From: Arthonia radiata
Taxonomy: Eukaryota > Ascomycota > Arthoniomycetes > Arthoniales > Arthoniaceae
NCBI GenBank assembly: GCA_002989075.1
Contig: PSQN01000002.1
Coordinates: 1,825,245-1,889,244, forward strand
Direction: 5' to 3'
Length of the DNA: 64,000 nt
A program made the position numbers and the translations under genes. Below are positions 34,295 through 44,599 of the stretch, piece by piece. Position 1 is the first letter of the stretch; every line of letters starts with the position of its first letter. The notes beneath the pieces were generated by a model. The model had not been told where the DNA came from. It did not search any database and saw only the letters and a list, made by a program, of their open reading frames with translations.

Positions 34295-35063
34295 ATGGCA
34301 GCCCCGTCCAATACGTCCAAATATTTGATTACTGGCGCCGGCAGGGGCATCGGGCGAGGACTCAGTCGACTTCTCCTCTCACAAGGCCACAAAGTCTTTT
34401 TGCTCGACTCTAACCGAGAAGAACTCAACCGTGCGAGCACTTTGCTATCAGCATATAAGCAAAAATTCGAGACCAGCCGAGATCCAAGACGCTGCAGAGC
34501 GAGCTCGAGCCTTCTTCGACGACCGTCTTGACTGCCTTATCAACAACGCTGCCGTCACGGGCGCCGTTGGCAGTCACAGCGTCGCCGACCTTCCGCTCGA
34601 AGAGTGGAACAAGTCTTTGGCGGTCAACTTGACTGCGCCCATGCTACTTAGCCAAGCCATGTTGCCAGCTCTCAGAAATAGCAAGGGCTCTATAATCAAT
34701 ATCTCGTCGACTCGAGCATATCAGTCCGAACCAAACAGTACTCCCTACGCCTCCACCAAAGCGGGCCTTCTCGGTCTTACACACTCCATGGCATGTGATC
34801 TTGCTGACAGCGGCGTACGTGTCAACGCAATACTGCCTGGCTGGATCAACCTCGCCAACGAATGCAAGGAAGCCGATGGGAAGGGCACAAAGTGGGAAGA
34901 AGGCATGAGCGAAGAAGACCACCGATGGCATTGGGCGGGCCGAGTGGGCAAGGTTGAGGATGTTCTCAAGGCGGTCGAGTATCTCGTCAATGCGGACTTC
35001 GTCACTGGGCAAGAAATTGTGGTTGATGGTGGTGTTACGAAGAAGATGGTGTATCCTGAATGA
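34295..35063 (+). pseudogene. Short-chain dehydrogenase/reductase with frameshift
   Basis: Classical SDR, NAD(P)-dependent oxidoreductase of unknown substrate. The N-terminal frame (from ATG 34295) has the cofactor motif TGAGRGIGRG and FLLDSNREELNRA. The rest is in another frame, from about 34465: CLINNAAVTG, the catalytic Ser (NISS) and YASTK, GVRVNAILPGW and TGQEIVVDGG. Between the two, around 34455-34475, the expected link of roughly 10 residues (usually containing the CNLR/CDLR segment) is missing, and no plausible intron (GT-AG of more than 40 nt) restores phase. All catalytic residues remain, so the damage looks recent, or is a sequence error. Confidence 0.75.
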
Positions 35064-35827
35064 GGCTGCTTCTATTCAAGCTGGCCGGCCGCAATAAGCC
35101 TTTATCTACCAGGCCCTGCGAATTTCTCCCGCTCCAAGCACCGATCCGCTCAAAGCGACGATGGCCGATCTCACTTCTATCTCAGCTTCGCTTTATGATG
35201 TCCATATGTTCGAAAATTGGACCTCGGCTCTCCAGATCAGCAAGATTCACGGCTTCAAGACTGTTTCCACGCTTGAAATATGGGTCTCGAGGCCCCTTCG
35301 AAGCGCCTAATTGATCAGTAAAGCCTCTACGAGGTGAAACGACGACAAACTTGGTCAGAACAAGCCCTGTGGCTGCTTTCAAGATCACACTTCAACGTCT
35401 GACCGATATCAAAGTCTGCGGACACCATAGCTGGCATCTAAGCTCTCCTTGGATTTCTAAACGAGTTGAATATTGATGAGTGTAAGATTGATGGGTAGGA
35501 AAAATCCTCCTCACTCTCTCTGGCCCCGTGCGAGACATTATCGGCATCGTCAGAGCATGTGTGGATACCGCCTCAACATCTTGTTTGCCGCCTCAAAATT
35601 AGTGTGTTCCTGCAGTGTCACGCTGGCCACTTCTCATGCCAGCTACCAAGGTACCTCTGACCACATCTACAAACCCCCGAAATTTCACGATCCAGAGCGC
35701 CTGTCCATCTTCAGGCATTATGATACTATCACCCGACATTGGTGATCGCTAGTGCAGCATCTCGATATTAGGACTCACACCTCAGCCCGGCTCGAGTAAA
35801 GCACCACCTCCTGACAGCACACTCACA
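35064..35827. other. Intergenic, no supported gene
   Basis: 764 bp. A 49-codon ATG frame at 35161-35310 and others are present, without recognisable features. Confidence 0.4.
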
Positions 35828-36094
35828 ATGAACCGCGAAGACCGTCTCATCGACGTGCTCGACCAGATCCTGTGCTTCATACTTTTTGCCATCATCACCT
35901 CGAGCATCGGCCTGTTCGTGCATTCGCTCCAAACATTGCGGCTGGAGATCGAAGCTGGACATGGGGTCATGGTCTCGAGCTATACGCCGGCGATGCAGTG
36001 CTCAGTTGTTGATGTGGAGAGACGGGCGTTGCGGGACGCGTGTTTGGTGACTGTTGAAGGTGCCGGTGGTGTTGTGGTGGAGGGGTGGGGATGA
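35828..36094 (+). CDS. Small single-pass membrane protein, hypothetical
   Basis: 88-aa single-exon ORF with a good start context (CACAATGAA). Residues about 14-33 form one hydrophobic segment (ILCFILFAIITSSIGLFVH) after a charged N terminus (MNREDRLIDVLDQ), followed by a polar domain. I do not recognise a family. The length and membrane helix make it more credible than other short ORFs nearby, but it could be chance. Confidence 0.3.
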   Translation: MNREDRLIDVLDQILCFILFAIITSSIGLFVHSLQTLRLEIEAGHGVMVSSYTPAMQCSVVDVERRALRDACLVTVEGAGGVVVEGWG

Positions 36095-36432
36095 AGGAGG
36101 ACGCCTACGTGGCGATTGATCGCTACATTAGGATATCTGGGGGCTGAGGCGCTGCTGTGTGGTTGCCAATAGCATTACTATAGGGTTTGAAGTGCTCAAC
36201 GTCTTTTATCAGCCTTTTACACTACGCAGTGTGGCCGAGCACCTTCGGATGTCGTACGACAGCTTTCGAAGGGCGTTTGTTACGATCTGTTCACCTGGGG
36301 AGTAAATACGCAGCAGAGAATCTTTGACATGCTCCTATATCGCTACGACGCCGCCCATCATCATCAGCCTACGCACAGACACCAGCTACTAACAATACAT
36401 TGTATCCTCACAAAGCAACCCAGCAGCTTAAA
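36095..36432. other. Upstream flank of the tRNA-like gene
   Basis: About 340 bp with no ORF of note. Nothing else seen. Confidence 0.4.
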
Positions 36433-36577
36433 GGGCGGCTGGCGTAATTGGTTAACGCGTCGGTGAGCAGGTTCCGCATATCGGCATCATCATCAGTCAC
36501 GCTGACTCCTTAACAGGACTAATATCCCTGCTGGATCATGACACCCGAAGATTGACGGTTCAAGTCCGTCGTCGCAC
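36433..36577 (+). tRNA. Intron-containing tRNA-like gene, isotype unresolved
   Basis: A Pol III-type gene. The D arm/A box is TGGCGTAATTGG with a GCG/CGC stem. The T arm/B box is perfect: GACGG-TTCAAGT-CCGTC (36554-36570). The acceptor strands GGGCGGC and GTCGCAC pair at six of seven positions (pos. 2 mismatched). A T-rich terminator follows. Between the D arm and T arm lie about 90 extra nt. An anticodon stem TCGG/CCGA can be drawn, but the loop lacks U33 under a canonical position-37 intron, so the anticodon cannot be read. A 46-nt GTTCCG...TTAACAG segment within it is itself GT-AG. It may be a diverged or decayed gene. Confidence 0.5.
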
Positions 36578-36906
36578 AGCTTTTCTTTTTGATGTCTTGA
36601 TGTGTATCTAATTGAAGCTGTGAAGTGAGAGCTGAGCATTGTTGAGACGAGTTATAGATGTTACAAATTACGGAAACTGTAGGCATGAAGAACAGCGAGT
36701 GTGAATGCTCTAGAAGGACTAGGACTACGCGTTTGAGTTGTCTGCCAACATGGTACGACCTCGGTCATGCTCAGGGCAGCAAAGGCAAGATCGGCTTGAG
36801 CAAGAGCACATCCAATGCGGATGCTTCATCTATCAGACGACGACCTCTCCTCTCCTCAGCATCCAGATCCAAGCTTATTCGACTCCATTCGTATGGTTCA
36901 CGACCT
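36578..36906. other. Spacer between tRNA-like gene and PRS
   Basis: Contains the Pol III T tract at its start. No gene is supported in the remaining sequence, which is the 3' flank of the minus-strand PRPP synthetase gene. Confidence 0.4.
36581..36590 (+). terminator. Pol III T-tract terminator
   Basis: TTTTCTTTTT begins three bases after the tRNA-like 3' end, as expected for RNA polymerase III termination. Confidence 0.55.
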
Positions 36907-38208
36907 CTAGTCATGCTGGAACAACACACTTATACTCTCGCCATGGTGCACTCTCCGGATCGCCTCCGCGAACACCGAGCCCACCTCCAACACCTCCAGT
37001 TTGCTACACCTAGCTTTATGTTCCTCCTGATTCACGCTGTTCGTCACTACTACCTTGTCCAGCGCGCTGGCATTGATTCTTTCGATCGCATCTCCGCTCA
37101 GCACACCGTGCGTCACGAGCGCAATGATATGTTGCGCGCCTTCTCGCTTTAGCAGCTTCGCAGCCCGTGTGATCGTGTTTGACGTGTCCGCGAGGTCATC
37201 GATGAGAATCGCAGTGCGCCCGGCGACATTACCGACGAGGATCATGCTTGCGCTGCGCCTTTCGTCCTCCAGTCGGCTGTCTTCAGGGCCGTGGCTCGTG
37301 CCTGGGGGTGTTCGCTCTCTTGGTCTCTCCTTGTGGATCAGAGCGAAGCTCATGCCTAACGCGTCGGCGATTGCTGTTGCCCTCTTTGCACCGCCTGCAT
37401 CCGGGGATACAATCACGGCATCTTCGACGTAATTTGGGATGCTTCGCTCGATATAACGGCGCAACAAATGTCGCCCGTACAGATTGTCTACTGGTATGTC
37501 AAAGAAGCCTTGATACTGCGGGTCGTGTAGGTCCATGGTGATGATGTGATCGGCGCCGGCACAAGTGAGGAGGTCTGCAACGAGCGTGCCAGCTTGGGCA
37601 ACCCATTGCTTGTAGCCCCTTTGCGGAGCGAATTTGGAATTCGATGGATTCTGTGAGGCAGGTGAGGTGTTTGTGGTACCATTTGTGCAAGGCCCATTGG
37701 AGGATTGTTGGGCGCGGATGGCAAGGTTTTTGTGGAGATTGGCGTCTGAAAAGGACGATTGATGGGGGATCTGTGGAGACTGTGGGACAGACTCGAAGCT
37801 GTATGTGCCGTTCGGAGCGTTATGATTGATGGTAGTGGGCCCTTTATTGAGTGGCGCACCGGCTTTGTTGTAAGGAAGGTCACTTTGCCGAGAGTAGGGG
37901 AAGAGTGGGAGGACGGCGATCACTTTTCGCGCGGATGCTGTCTTGCAGGCGCTAATTGTGATGAGAAGCTCTATCAAATGATCGTTGACGGTTGTGTTGG
38001 GTGCCGTCGGGGATAGCGAGCCTGAGCCGGCGGATTGGATGATATACACGTCTTTACCTCGGACTGACTCGCGAATCTCGACTCGAGTCTCGCCTACAGA
38101 GAACTTGCTGAGGACGGCCTCACCCGGTGGCATACCAAGTGTGTTGCAGATGGTTTCTGTCAGGGCTGGGTGGGAGGACCCGCCGAATATCACCATATTG
38201 CGTACCAT
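36907..38208 (-). CDS. Ribose-phosphate pyrophosphokinase (PRS family)
   Basis: Makes PRPP from ribose-5-phosphate and ATP for nucleotide, His and Trp synthesis; fungi assemble several PRS paralogues. Single exon, 433 aa (typical catalytic members about 320). The conserved frame is visible: FGGSSHPAL, FSVGETRVEIRESVRGKDVYIIQS, LPLFPYSRQSD, ITMDLHDPQYQGFFDIPVDNL, VSPDAGGAKRA, the PRPP loop AILIDDLADTSNT and VTHGVLSG. A non-homologous insert of about 75 residues, rich in Asn/Ser/Pro/Gln, splits the region between SRQSD and GYKQWVAQAGTLVADLL, and a second short insert follows HKERPRE. Such inserts occur in yeast Prs1/Prs5 types; a Prs5-like assignment is likely but not proven. Confidence 0.9.
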   Translation of the reverse strand: MVRNMVIFGGSSHPALTETICNTLGMPPGEAVLSKFSVGETRVEIRESVRGKDVYIIQSAGSGSLSPTAPNTTVNDHLIELLITISACKTASARKVIAVLPLFPYSRQSDLPYNKAGAPLNKGPTTINHNAPNGTYSFESVPQSPQIPHQSSFSDANLHKNLAIRAQQSSNGPCTNGTTNTSPASQNPSNSKFAPQRGYKQWVAQAGTLVADLLTCAGADHIITMDLHDPQYQGFFDIPVDNLYGRHLLRRYIERSIPNYVEDAVIVSPDAGGAKRATAIADALGMSFALIHKERPRERTPPGTSHGPEDSRLEDERRSASMILVGNVAGRTAILIDDLADTSNTITRAAKLLKREGAQHIIALVTHGVLSGDAIERINASALDKVVVTNSVNQEEHKARCSKLEVLEVGSVFAEAIRRVHHGESISVLFQHD

Positions 38209-38785
38209 ACTGACGGATCGAGGGATTCGAGTATGGCTGTAGAAGTGGAAGAGGTCACGCCTATGGTGGGCCTTTTGCGGGTGGCAATCACGCGCTGCTA
38301 GTTCGATGACACCAAGTCCCCTCCCGATCTGATTTTGACAGCAGGCTTAATCCAACACGTATGTTTTGAAGCAAAGCATCGTCGCGGACTAGTGAGCGTT
38401 CAGCATGAATGTCCGGCAGTGCTCAGACTCCACAGCGAAGGGTAAGCGACATGCTTGCTGTTTCTGTCGGGCTACTTCGAACAATCAAGAATACGTGTGA
38501 GGACTGACTTTGAATAGTTGAGAATCGAAGTGATGATGTTGCTAAAAATTGCGCATGCTGCGTCAAAGCTTAGGTTGAAGAGGTGATCAGGCTCCAACAC
38601 AAATTTGCCAAGAGTCGGCAAGTAGGCGCTCGCACGGGCCACACTCCCCAAAATCTCTATCGCGAGCTATACCAACTATCTGAACAGATTCTTTCTGCGC
38701 TACCTTTAATCAACGCCATTATATATCTCAGAATGGTCTCGTGTATGACCGATCGTATACTCGTGTTGCTGGACTCAGCACGTCG
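38209..38785. other. PRS upstream region
   Basis: 577 bp between the PRS start and the stop of the GTPase gene, both on the minus strand. No gene seen. Confidence 0.45.
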
Positions 38786-39449
38786 CTACATGAGCCGACA
38801 ATATGAAGCCTCATCTCGCCCACCTTCCGGTCGCAAACTTTTCACAGCCATCTTGATCACGTCTTCGCACGCCTGAGACAACGTTTGCCCTGTTTCTGCC
38901 GAACATTCCGCATATAGATCCAGACGCATCTCTTGAGCAACATTGAGCGCTTCTTGCACGAGAATGATCTGGCTCTTACCCAGTGGCGCGTCGCCCGCTT
39001 GAACGACCTCGTCTCGCTTCAGCCCAAGTAGCATGACCGGTAAGTCGTCCTTGTAATTAAAGTGCGTCTCAACTTCACGCTTCCATCTTGTATGGACGTT
39101 CTTGAGAGATACTCGGTCTCGTGTATCAAAGCAAAGAATGATCATCGTTGGCTTTAGGAGCGCGTATGAGTTCGGACTGCCGGTATCATAGAAATTGACG
39201 CGAATGGTCGATCTGTTCGGACGGCGCAGGTCGAGCACGTATGGCTGATCTTCATGCCGCAATACGCTGTGTAGATCTGACGCGACTGCATTTGTGCGAC
39301 TGTCCAAACGCCTTATCAAGACACTGGTTGCTGGCCATCAGCGGCTATCGGACGATCCTGCGAAGGAGGGTGGCGCACCTCAAGAATACGCTCTTGCCGA
39401 CATTTGAATCCCCAAGCAGCAGCACATTAGCTTCCGCCTCATCATCCAT
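38786..39449 (-). CDS. Atypical Rho-like small GTPase with CAAX end
   Basis: Ras-superfamily protein, 202 aa from exons 39449-39379 and 39323-38786. Visible: P loop GDSNVGKS (about 14-21), a G4-like GLKRDE (Rho proteins have GLKxD in place of NKxD), G5-like ECSAETG and the prenylation terminus CRLM after a basic region. Switch I is not recognisable, and the G3 motif is DTGSP instead of DTAGQ, so the catalytic Gln is missing. This suggests slow or no GTP hydrolysis, as in atypical Rho proteins; that is inference. Membrane attachment is predicted from the CAAX box. Confidence 0.8.
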
Positions 39450-40035
39450 CAATTGACTGTGTTTCGCACTTCAAGAATTTAGCAGCAGCGGCGCAGTTTG
39501 TGAAAGGCAAGGGTCCATGGCAGAAGAGGGGCAGGAGGCTGACCCCGCTAACGCACGTCACCTGAAAGACGTTTACATCTCATCGAGCGCACTCCCGTTT
39601 CCTCTCATTGTTGGAGTTGGAATGTCTGTGTCACTCCCACGAAGGACGATCTTCCCTGCATGCAGACGAAGTTCCAATGACGGTGAATCTTACTGCTGGG
39701 ATGGGCAAGCATACTCTGTAACAGGCAAGGCCGCAAGGGTCTTAATCGCTTGGCAGGCACTCAGACATGACAGCCAATCAGCGAATCGTCCCCCGAACGC
39801 TCGAAGCGCTCTTCTCCACAGCTTCCGTGGCGCTAGTCCAAGTACGAACATACCAGCCCTCTCGGCCCTCTTCCATCTCTGCTCTTCGTCTCTCGCTCTC
39901 TGTTCCCACCTTCGCGCGACTCCTCTAACCCGCTACTCTTGCATACACTATACTCATTTCTTGTTCCAACAGATTTCGATCACGTTCTACCAACCACAGC
40001 CCCATCCTCACCCATCGTCCTAGTCACTCTCCAAC
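39450..40035. other. Divergent promoter and 5' leader
   Basis: 586 bp between divergent genes. A 168-codon ATG frame (39517-40023) fills most of it but has no family features and ends just before the next start, so it is judged chance. The stretch from about 39850 to 40030 is pyrimidine-rich, as in fungal 5' leaders. Confidence 0.45.
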
Positions 40036-41088
40036 ATGCCTGCCGCCGTCGATTGGAGCTGGGGTCAAGCCATTCACTCCCCGACACCCTTCCCCGCCGC
40101 GGCTATGCTCCCTCAAGACCCCCATACCAAAGCGTGGTCATTTCAAGACCCGTGTTCATCGTCAGAAGCCAATCAGCAACGCGACCTCTGGAGCAATGGC
40201 TTCAAGGTCAATGCGTTCCGAACCGCTGTGCCAACTCCAGAGACCGAAGCCACAATGCCGAAACTCGAATTACAATCAGCGCACCTGCGCAGACAGCCGA
40301 TGGCTGGCCGCAAACGCTCGAGAGCCGATGTCTTCGAAGATGACAGCTCTGATCCCCACAGCACCTCATCCTCCGACGGTGCCACTGGCTCGCCCAACAA
40401 ATTGTTTCGCACGGATGAAGACGCGACGACAGCCTCGACGCAGGACGGTGTACGTGCTGAAGAGCTGGCAGATAGATTACGCGCAAGCGCGTTCCCAGAT
40501 GCGACCGGTCGACCGCCAATGCGCGAAGCTCGAAAGAGCATGCGTCTTGACCCGGACGCTTCGGACATGCAGCGCGCGCACATCCCACTGTCGAGTAGAG
40601 ATACGGTCATGCATGAAGGTTCGAAAGCACAAGCGGGGGCACATGCTAGCCACATTCGAGGTCCATCTGGGCATGACGAGGCAACGTTGACTCTCGGGGT
40701 TGGATGGGCAAACTTCCCGACCTCACCAGTGATGCTGGCTGCTGCGCGTGGATGGGCGCGATACATTGAATCGTCATTCCCTCTGCGCAATGTCAAGCTT
40801 GTGTGGAAGAACGAAGGCCTGAGCGCGCTGCTGATCAGCGCTGTTACGTTGGAGATATCGTTAATCGGCCAACTGCTCCCTGGAAGCCCAGGATATTATC
40901 TCTTCGACGAAGATCTCCACCAAGGCAAGCTCGTCGCGAAGAGCTGGGAACGCGCGATTGATAACCTTCGCGCAAAGCCGATGCAGTTCGACGGCTTGGG
41001 CATCTTGGAGGCCGACAACGCCGCTACTAACACGTGGGCAGACGCGGAGCTCGGCTCGGACCGTGCGATGGGAATGGAAGTCGACTGA
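40036..41088 (+). CDS. Conserved-looking fungal protein of unknown function
   Basis: Not recognised. Single-exon 350-aa protein with a good start context (CCAACATGCC). Residues about 85-210 are polar and disordered, with a basic RKRSR (possible NLS). The C-terminal part (about 215-330) looks folded: LGVGWANFP, ARGWARYIESSFPLRNVKLVWKNEGL, a hydrophobic strand/helix alternation and YYLFDEDLHQGKLVAKSWERAIDNLR. The layout suggests a nuclear protein with a disordered N terminus. No membrane segment or signal peptide. Confidence 0.6.
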   Translation: MPAAVDWSWGQAIHSPTPFPAAAMLPQDPHTKAWSFQDPCSSSEANQQRDLWSNGFKVNAFRTAVPTPETEATMPKLELQSAHLRRQPMAGRKRSRADVFEDDSSDPHSTSSSDGATGSPNKLFRTDEDATTASTQDGVRAEELADRLRASAFPDATGRPPMREARKSMRLDPDASDMQRAHIPLSSRDTVMHEGSKAQAGAHASHIRGPSGHDEATLTLGVGWANFPTSPVMLAAARGWARYIESSFPLRNVKLVWKNEGLSALLISAVTLEISLIGQLLPGSPGYYLFDEDLHQGKLVAKSWERAIDNLRAKPMQFDGLGILEADNAATNTWADAELGSDRAMGMEVD

Positions 41089-42831
41089 GATACTGACGCA
41101 TTTACTGAGGAAGGGTGGCCCTGTGATTTACTCAAACAAAACTGCATGGAGCTAGGTGCATTCGAGGCGGCGTTTTTGCGAGACGGCATGGATCAAGGAA
41201 CGTTGCGCGGCGTTTGCTGAGGTTGCGCCAACTTGACAGAGCACACCATCTGTCCTGATGAATGTGCGCAGAGGAGGGACAGGTTTGTGTTGACATTTCG
41301 ATGATACAGTTGATCCTTCGCAGCGGCTTTGTGGACGTTGCAGACTTGAAAAGGAAGCACTAGGAATATCAATGATCGCTTCGTGCGTGTCTCGTGAGTC
41401 ACAAATCGTGCCGTGATTCCCTACGACCTCACGTTTTTCGCCAAATACGCTAGGTAGGATTAGCTGAATCCTTCCCGCTAGTAAAGCTGTCCTCTTCTGC
41501 TCAGCCGAGAGTCGAGACGCCTTGAATATGCGCTCGACGGCCAATATCATCGCCGACCGCCGCGTCCATTCCTCTGATAGATCCTCTGCGACCGCACGTG
41601 CAAGCTACATCTCCACGGCTTTTACTCCGTACCTGCACTCACTGCTTCGAACCTCAGTCTTGCATGACAGTGGGACAAGGCTGTCCACGTGTGAGCGGCT
41701 GGACTACATGCCTCGGCCGCGCTTACAGAGGCTGCTTGTGGGTGCGACTCGCAGCGTTGACGCATTCATAGGACCCGCGCAAGAGGGCAAGGCGATCTCG
41801 TAGAAGCGAGAGCTTGCGAATAATGGGCATTATTATGCGCTTATGGGGGCCATCTGTTGGGATGTGCAAGCGGGGGAGAGATGACCTGTCGATCCCTACG
41901 ATCTTCAGCAGCCAGGCTCACGAACGCCCTCTCCAAATCTGTCCCGATAGATGCTATGGCAGACAAGCATCATTCACGGTGTGTTTAATGATGGTATTTA
42001 GGAGTAGCAATATGCTTAACAACCAGGGCCGGCACCGACGAGTGCAAGGGCCAGGCCGTGGACTTTGATGCGACCCGCTGCGGAGCCTCCCTCACGTTGG
42101 CCCGTCCAGACTTTGGGTGTGGGGTTTGGCCATTTCTGTTTCTTCTCTAGTCTCTGTATTGAAACATCAGCCCAATCCTTTCGACGCACACACACTGCAC
42201 AGTACTGTACCTTTCGCTGTGGTCATGATGCCTGCAGAAGAGCAAGCCACATGAGATGCTATGCAGCTCGGTTACAGACACCACATGGCAATACTACGAA
42301 TTGGGTACAGTCTCGTGGCCGCCATTTTTCGCCCTTTCCCTCCCTTCCGACGACCCTTTCTATTTTTCCTCCCAACGATTCAGTCCCCTTCGGCGCAGGT
42401 CATCTTCTTTACGAGCCGCCCGTCTCTCGTTTAGCCCTCCCTTGTACATCTTTGCCGCATACATGCAAGATTGAAGTTAGACCTTCCACCATCCTCCATG
42501 CGTCCTTGTTGACATCAGCGGAATCCGTCATCTTCTCCATGGACTGAAACGCCTCGAGTCAAGCCACTGTCTTCGCCCTATCTGTACAACTTGCAGCTTC
42601 CTTCATTCTTGAATCCTCCGGGCGGCAATCTGTACCCATTCATTCTTCTCCTACAGGATTGCATGTTGCTCGCGAGACGGCAGACCTGTCAACCAGAGCA
42701 CGTTCATTAAGCTGGGTCAGTCCTTGAGCCCAGTCCTGGCATCACACATGCTTGACCTGTACTCCCCGCCAGCGCGTCAATAGAGGTCTTCGTGCCTTAG
42801 GTGATACAGTGGTGTTGCTCATCAAGCCAAC
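41089..42831. other. Long intergenic/5' region upstream of the rhodopsin-like gene
   Basis: 1.74 kb without a supported gene. ATG frames at 41522-41803 and 42065-42547 have no recognisable features. The last 500 bp are rich in pyrimidines and contain several short upstream ATGs, compatible with a long leader or promoter. Confidence 0.4.
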
Positions 42832-44386
42832 ATGTTTGGTGGAGATATTACTCAGCAAAAATGGCCGGAGGCCGTTGGTCCTTATGGCCCATATGGCGGA
42901 TTTGGTCCGACGATCATGGCTATTGCCTGGGCAGAGTTTGCATTAGCAACACTGCTTATCATACTGAGAATAGCCACTCGCTATTTCATCCAGCCTCACG
43001 CTGGATGGGCGCTAACATGGACGGGCGTGTCGTGGGTGAGTTGCGAATCAAGACGAGATCACTTGCGGTCGCATCTGCTAACATAAGTTGAAGATTGTCG
43101 GCTTTATATCACAAGTCGTTTTCACTACAGCTGTCTACAGAAGCCTTGACGGATTTTCGGACGCTTGGACTGTTCCCACAGCGTTGCAGTATACGTGGGT
43201 CGCTATCGACCTCACGTTCATCGCTATTGGCATCGGCAAATTCGCGGTCATTGCCTTCATCCTTACCATACAGGGCACGACCCATTATCGCCAACGGTAC
43301 TTCCTGTACTTTCTGGCTGCGAGCAATATCCTCCTCGACGTTGTCTTCGTTTTGTACATTGCGTTCCGTTGCACGCCGGTCAATGATCAATTTGTCTTAG
43401 GGGCAGACATGCATTGTGCGTCAACGTTCGTCGAAGCTCGAAGTTTTGGATACTTCGTTGGATGTAAGTCTCTACTATGCATCCGCAGAGAAAGACCAGC
43501 CCACTGACATTGATCCTCAGCCTGGAATGCCGCAACCGACCTCATCCTAGCTCTTTACCCGCTATATCTGTTCTGGAACATCCAGATCGCCCCTCACGTG
43601 AAATGGGGCATCTGTTCAGTCATGGCGCTCGGCTTCATCGCCTGCGCTATGGCCTGCACCAAGACCTGGGATCTGATGTACGTCACCAACACGCAGCGAC
43701 TGAACTACGAGCTCTATTGCATCCTCACATGGTCGTACACGGAAGTCTGGGTCGTCATCATTACCTGCTCAATTCCGCCCCTCTGGCCTCTCGCCAAGCG
43801 CGTAGTCATCGGCTCGCGATCGAGTTACAACGTCGCCAAAGGTTGGGTCGATTCATCGCAGCCTGGATCAGGTGGTAGCCGCAGTCGATCCAACAAGCGA
43901 AACACGATGAATCTGCTCACAAGCGGCCAATCGGGCACTACGTCTTCAGCCAAGGGTTTGGGCGCACGTGGTCGTGCTGACTCGGTGGAGAAAGACATTG
44001 GGCTTCTCAAACATCCGCAAGCGAACCCACGGTCAGTAAGCCGAGCGCCAGTCGAAGCCGGCGGTCAGAGACATACGCGAAGAGAATCAGACGGCAAAGA
44101 GGCGACCAATCACCGGGACAGGAGTACGGCGAGTAAGACTCCTGGCAAGGTATTTGTTGACACGGAGTCGATGAGTGACGGTCCTGAGGCGTACGAGGTC
44201 TACGAGCCCGAGCGTGGCATCATGATGGCGAGAGATCTTGCTAGGCCGGGCATCGTCATTACAAAGGAGTACACAGTGGAGACGGAGCGAAAGAGGGAAG
44301 ACCGGAGAGGTAGTGAGCGGGGTCCTGATGGATTTGGCACTGGCAAGCCGATGCGACACAATTGGGGTGATCCAGACAGCGTCTGA
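42832..44386 (+). CDS. Fungal rhodopsin-domain integral membrane protein
   Basis: Seven-helix-type membrane protein of the fungal rhodopsin-like family (function mostly unknown; not an opsin). Exons 42832-43035, 43088 (or 43094)-43463 and 43521-44386 give about 481 aa. Helices: TIMAIAWAEFALATLLIILRI, IVGFISQVVFTTAVY, LTFIAIGIGKFAVIAFIL, YFLYFLAASNILLDVVFVLY, DLILALYPLYLFW, WGICSVMALGFIACAMACT and VWVVIITCSIPPLWPL. The motif CTPVNDQF and the Cys in MHC lie between helices, as in the family. A long polar cytosolic tail with Ser/Arg/Lys follows. The second acceptor is ambiguous (two AGs six nt apart), so two residues are uncertain. Confidence 0.85.
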
Positions 44387-44599
44387 AGAGCCGGAAAGGC
44401 TGTACAGGGAGGCACTTTGTATGATTATTGACGATACGCGCAAAAGATACCCCATAGGAGGACACAATCATTCGAACGAACCCATATTACTCGTTTCGGT
44501 AGTCTTGGGTGCATACCTCACCTACACATTGTTTCGCTTGATGCTGCGTCGTGACGCGAGAAATCGTCGCGCTCTGCACATCAAGGGTTAGACATTACC

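Noticed and set aside
37485-37900. Low-complexity minus-strand frame inside the PRS gene
   Set aside because: It is the shadow of the Asn/Ser insert in another frame; the PRS frame is continuous across it.
39517-40023. 168-codon ATG frame in the Rho-like/unknown-gene spacer
   Set aside because: No family features, ends 12 bp before the next start, and lies in a typical promoter and leader. It could contain uORFs but is not called as a gene.
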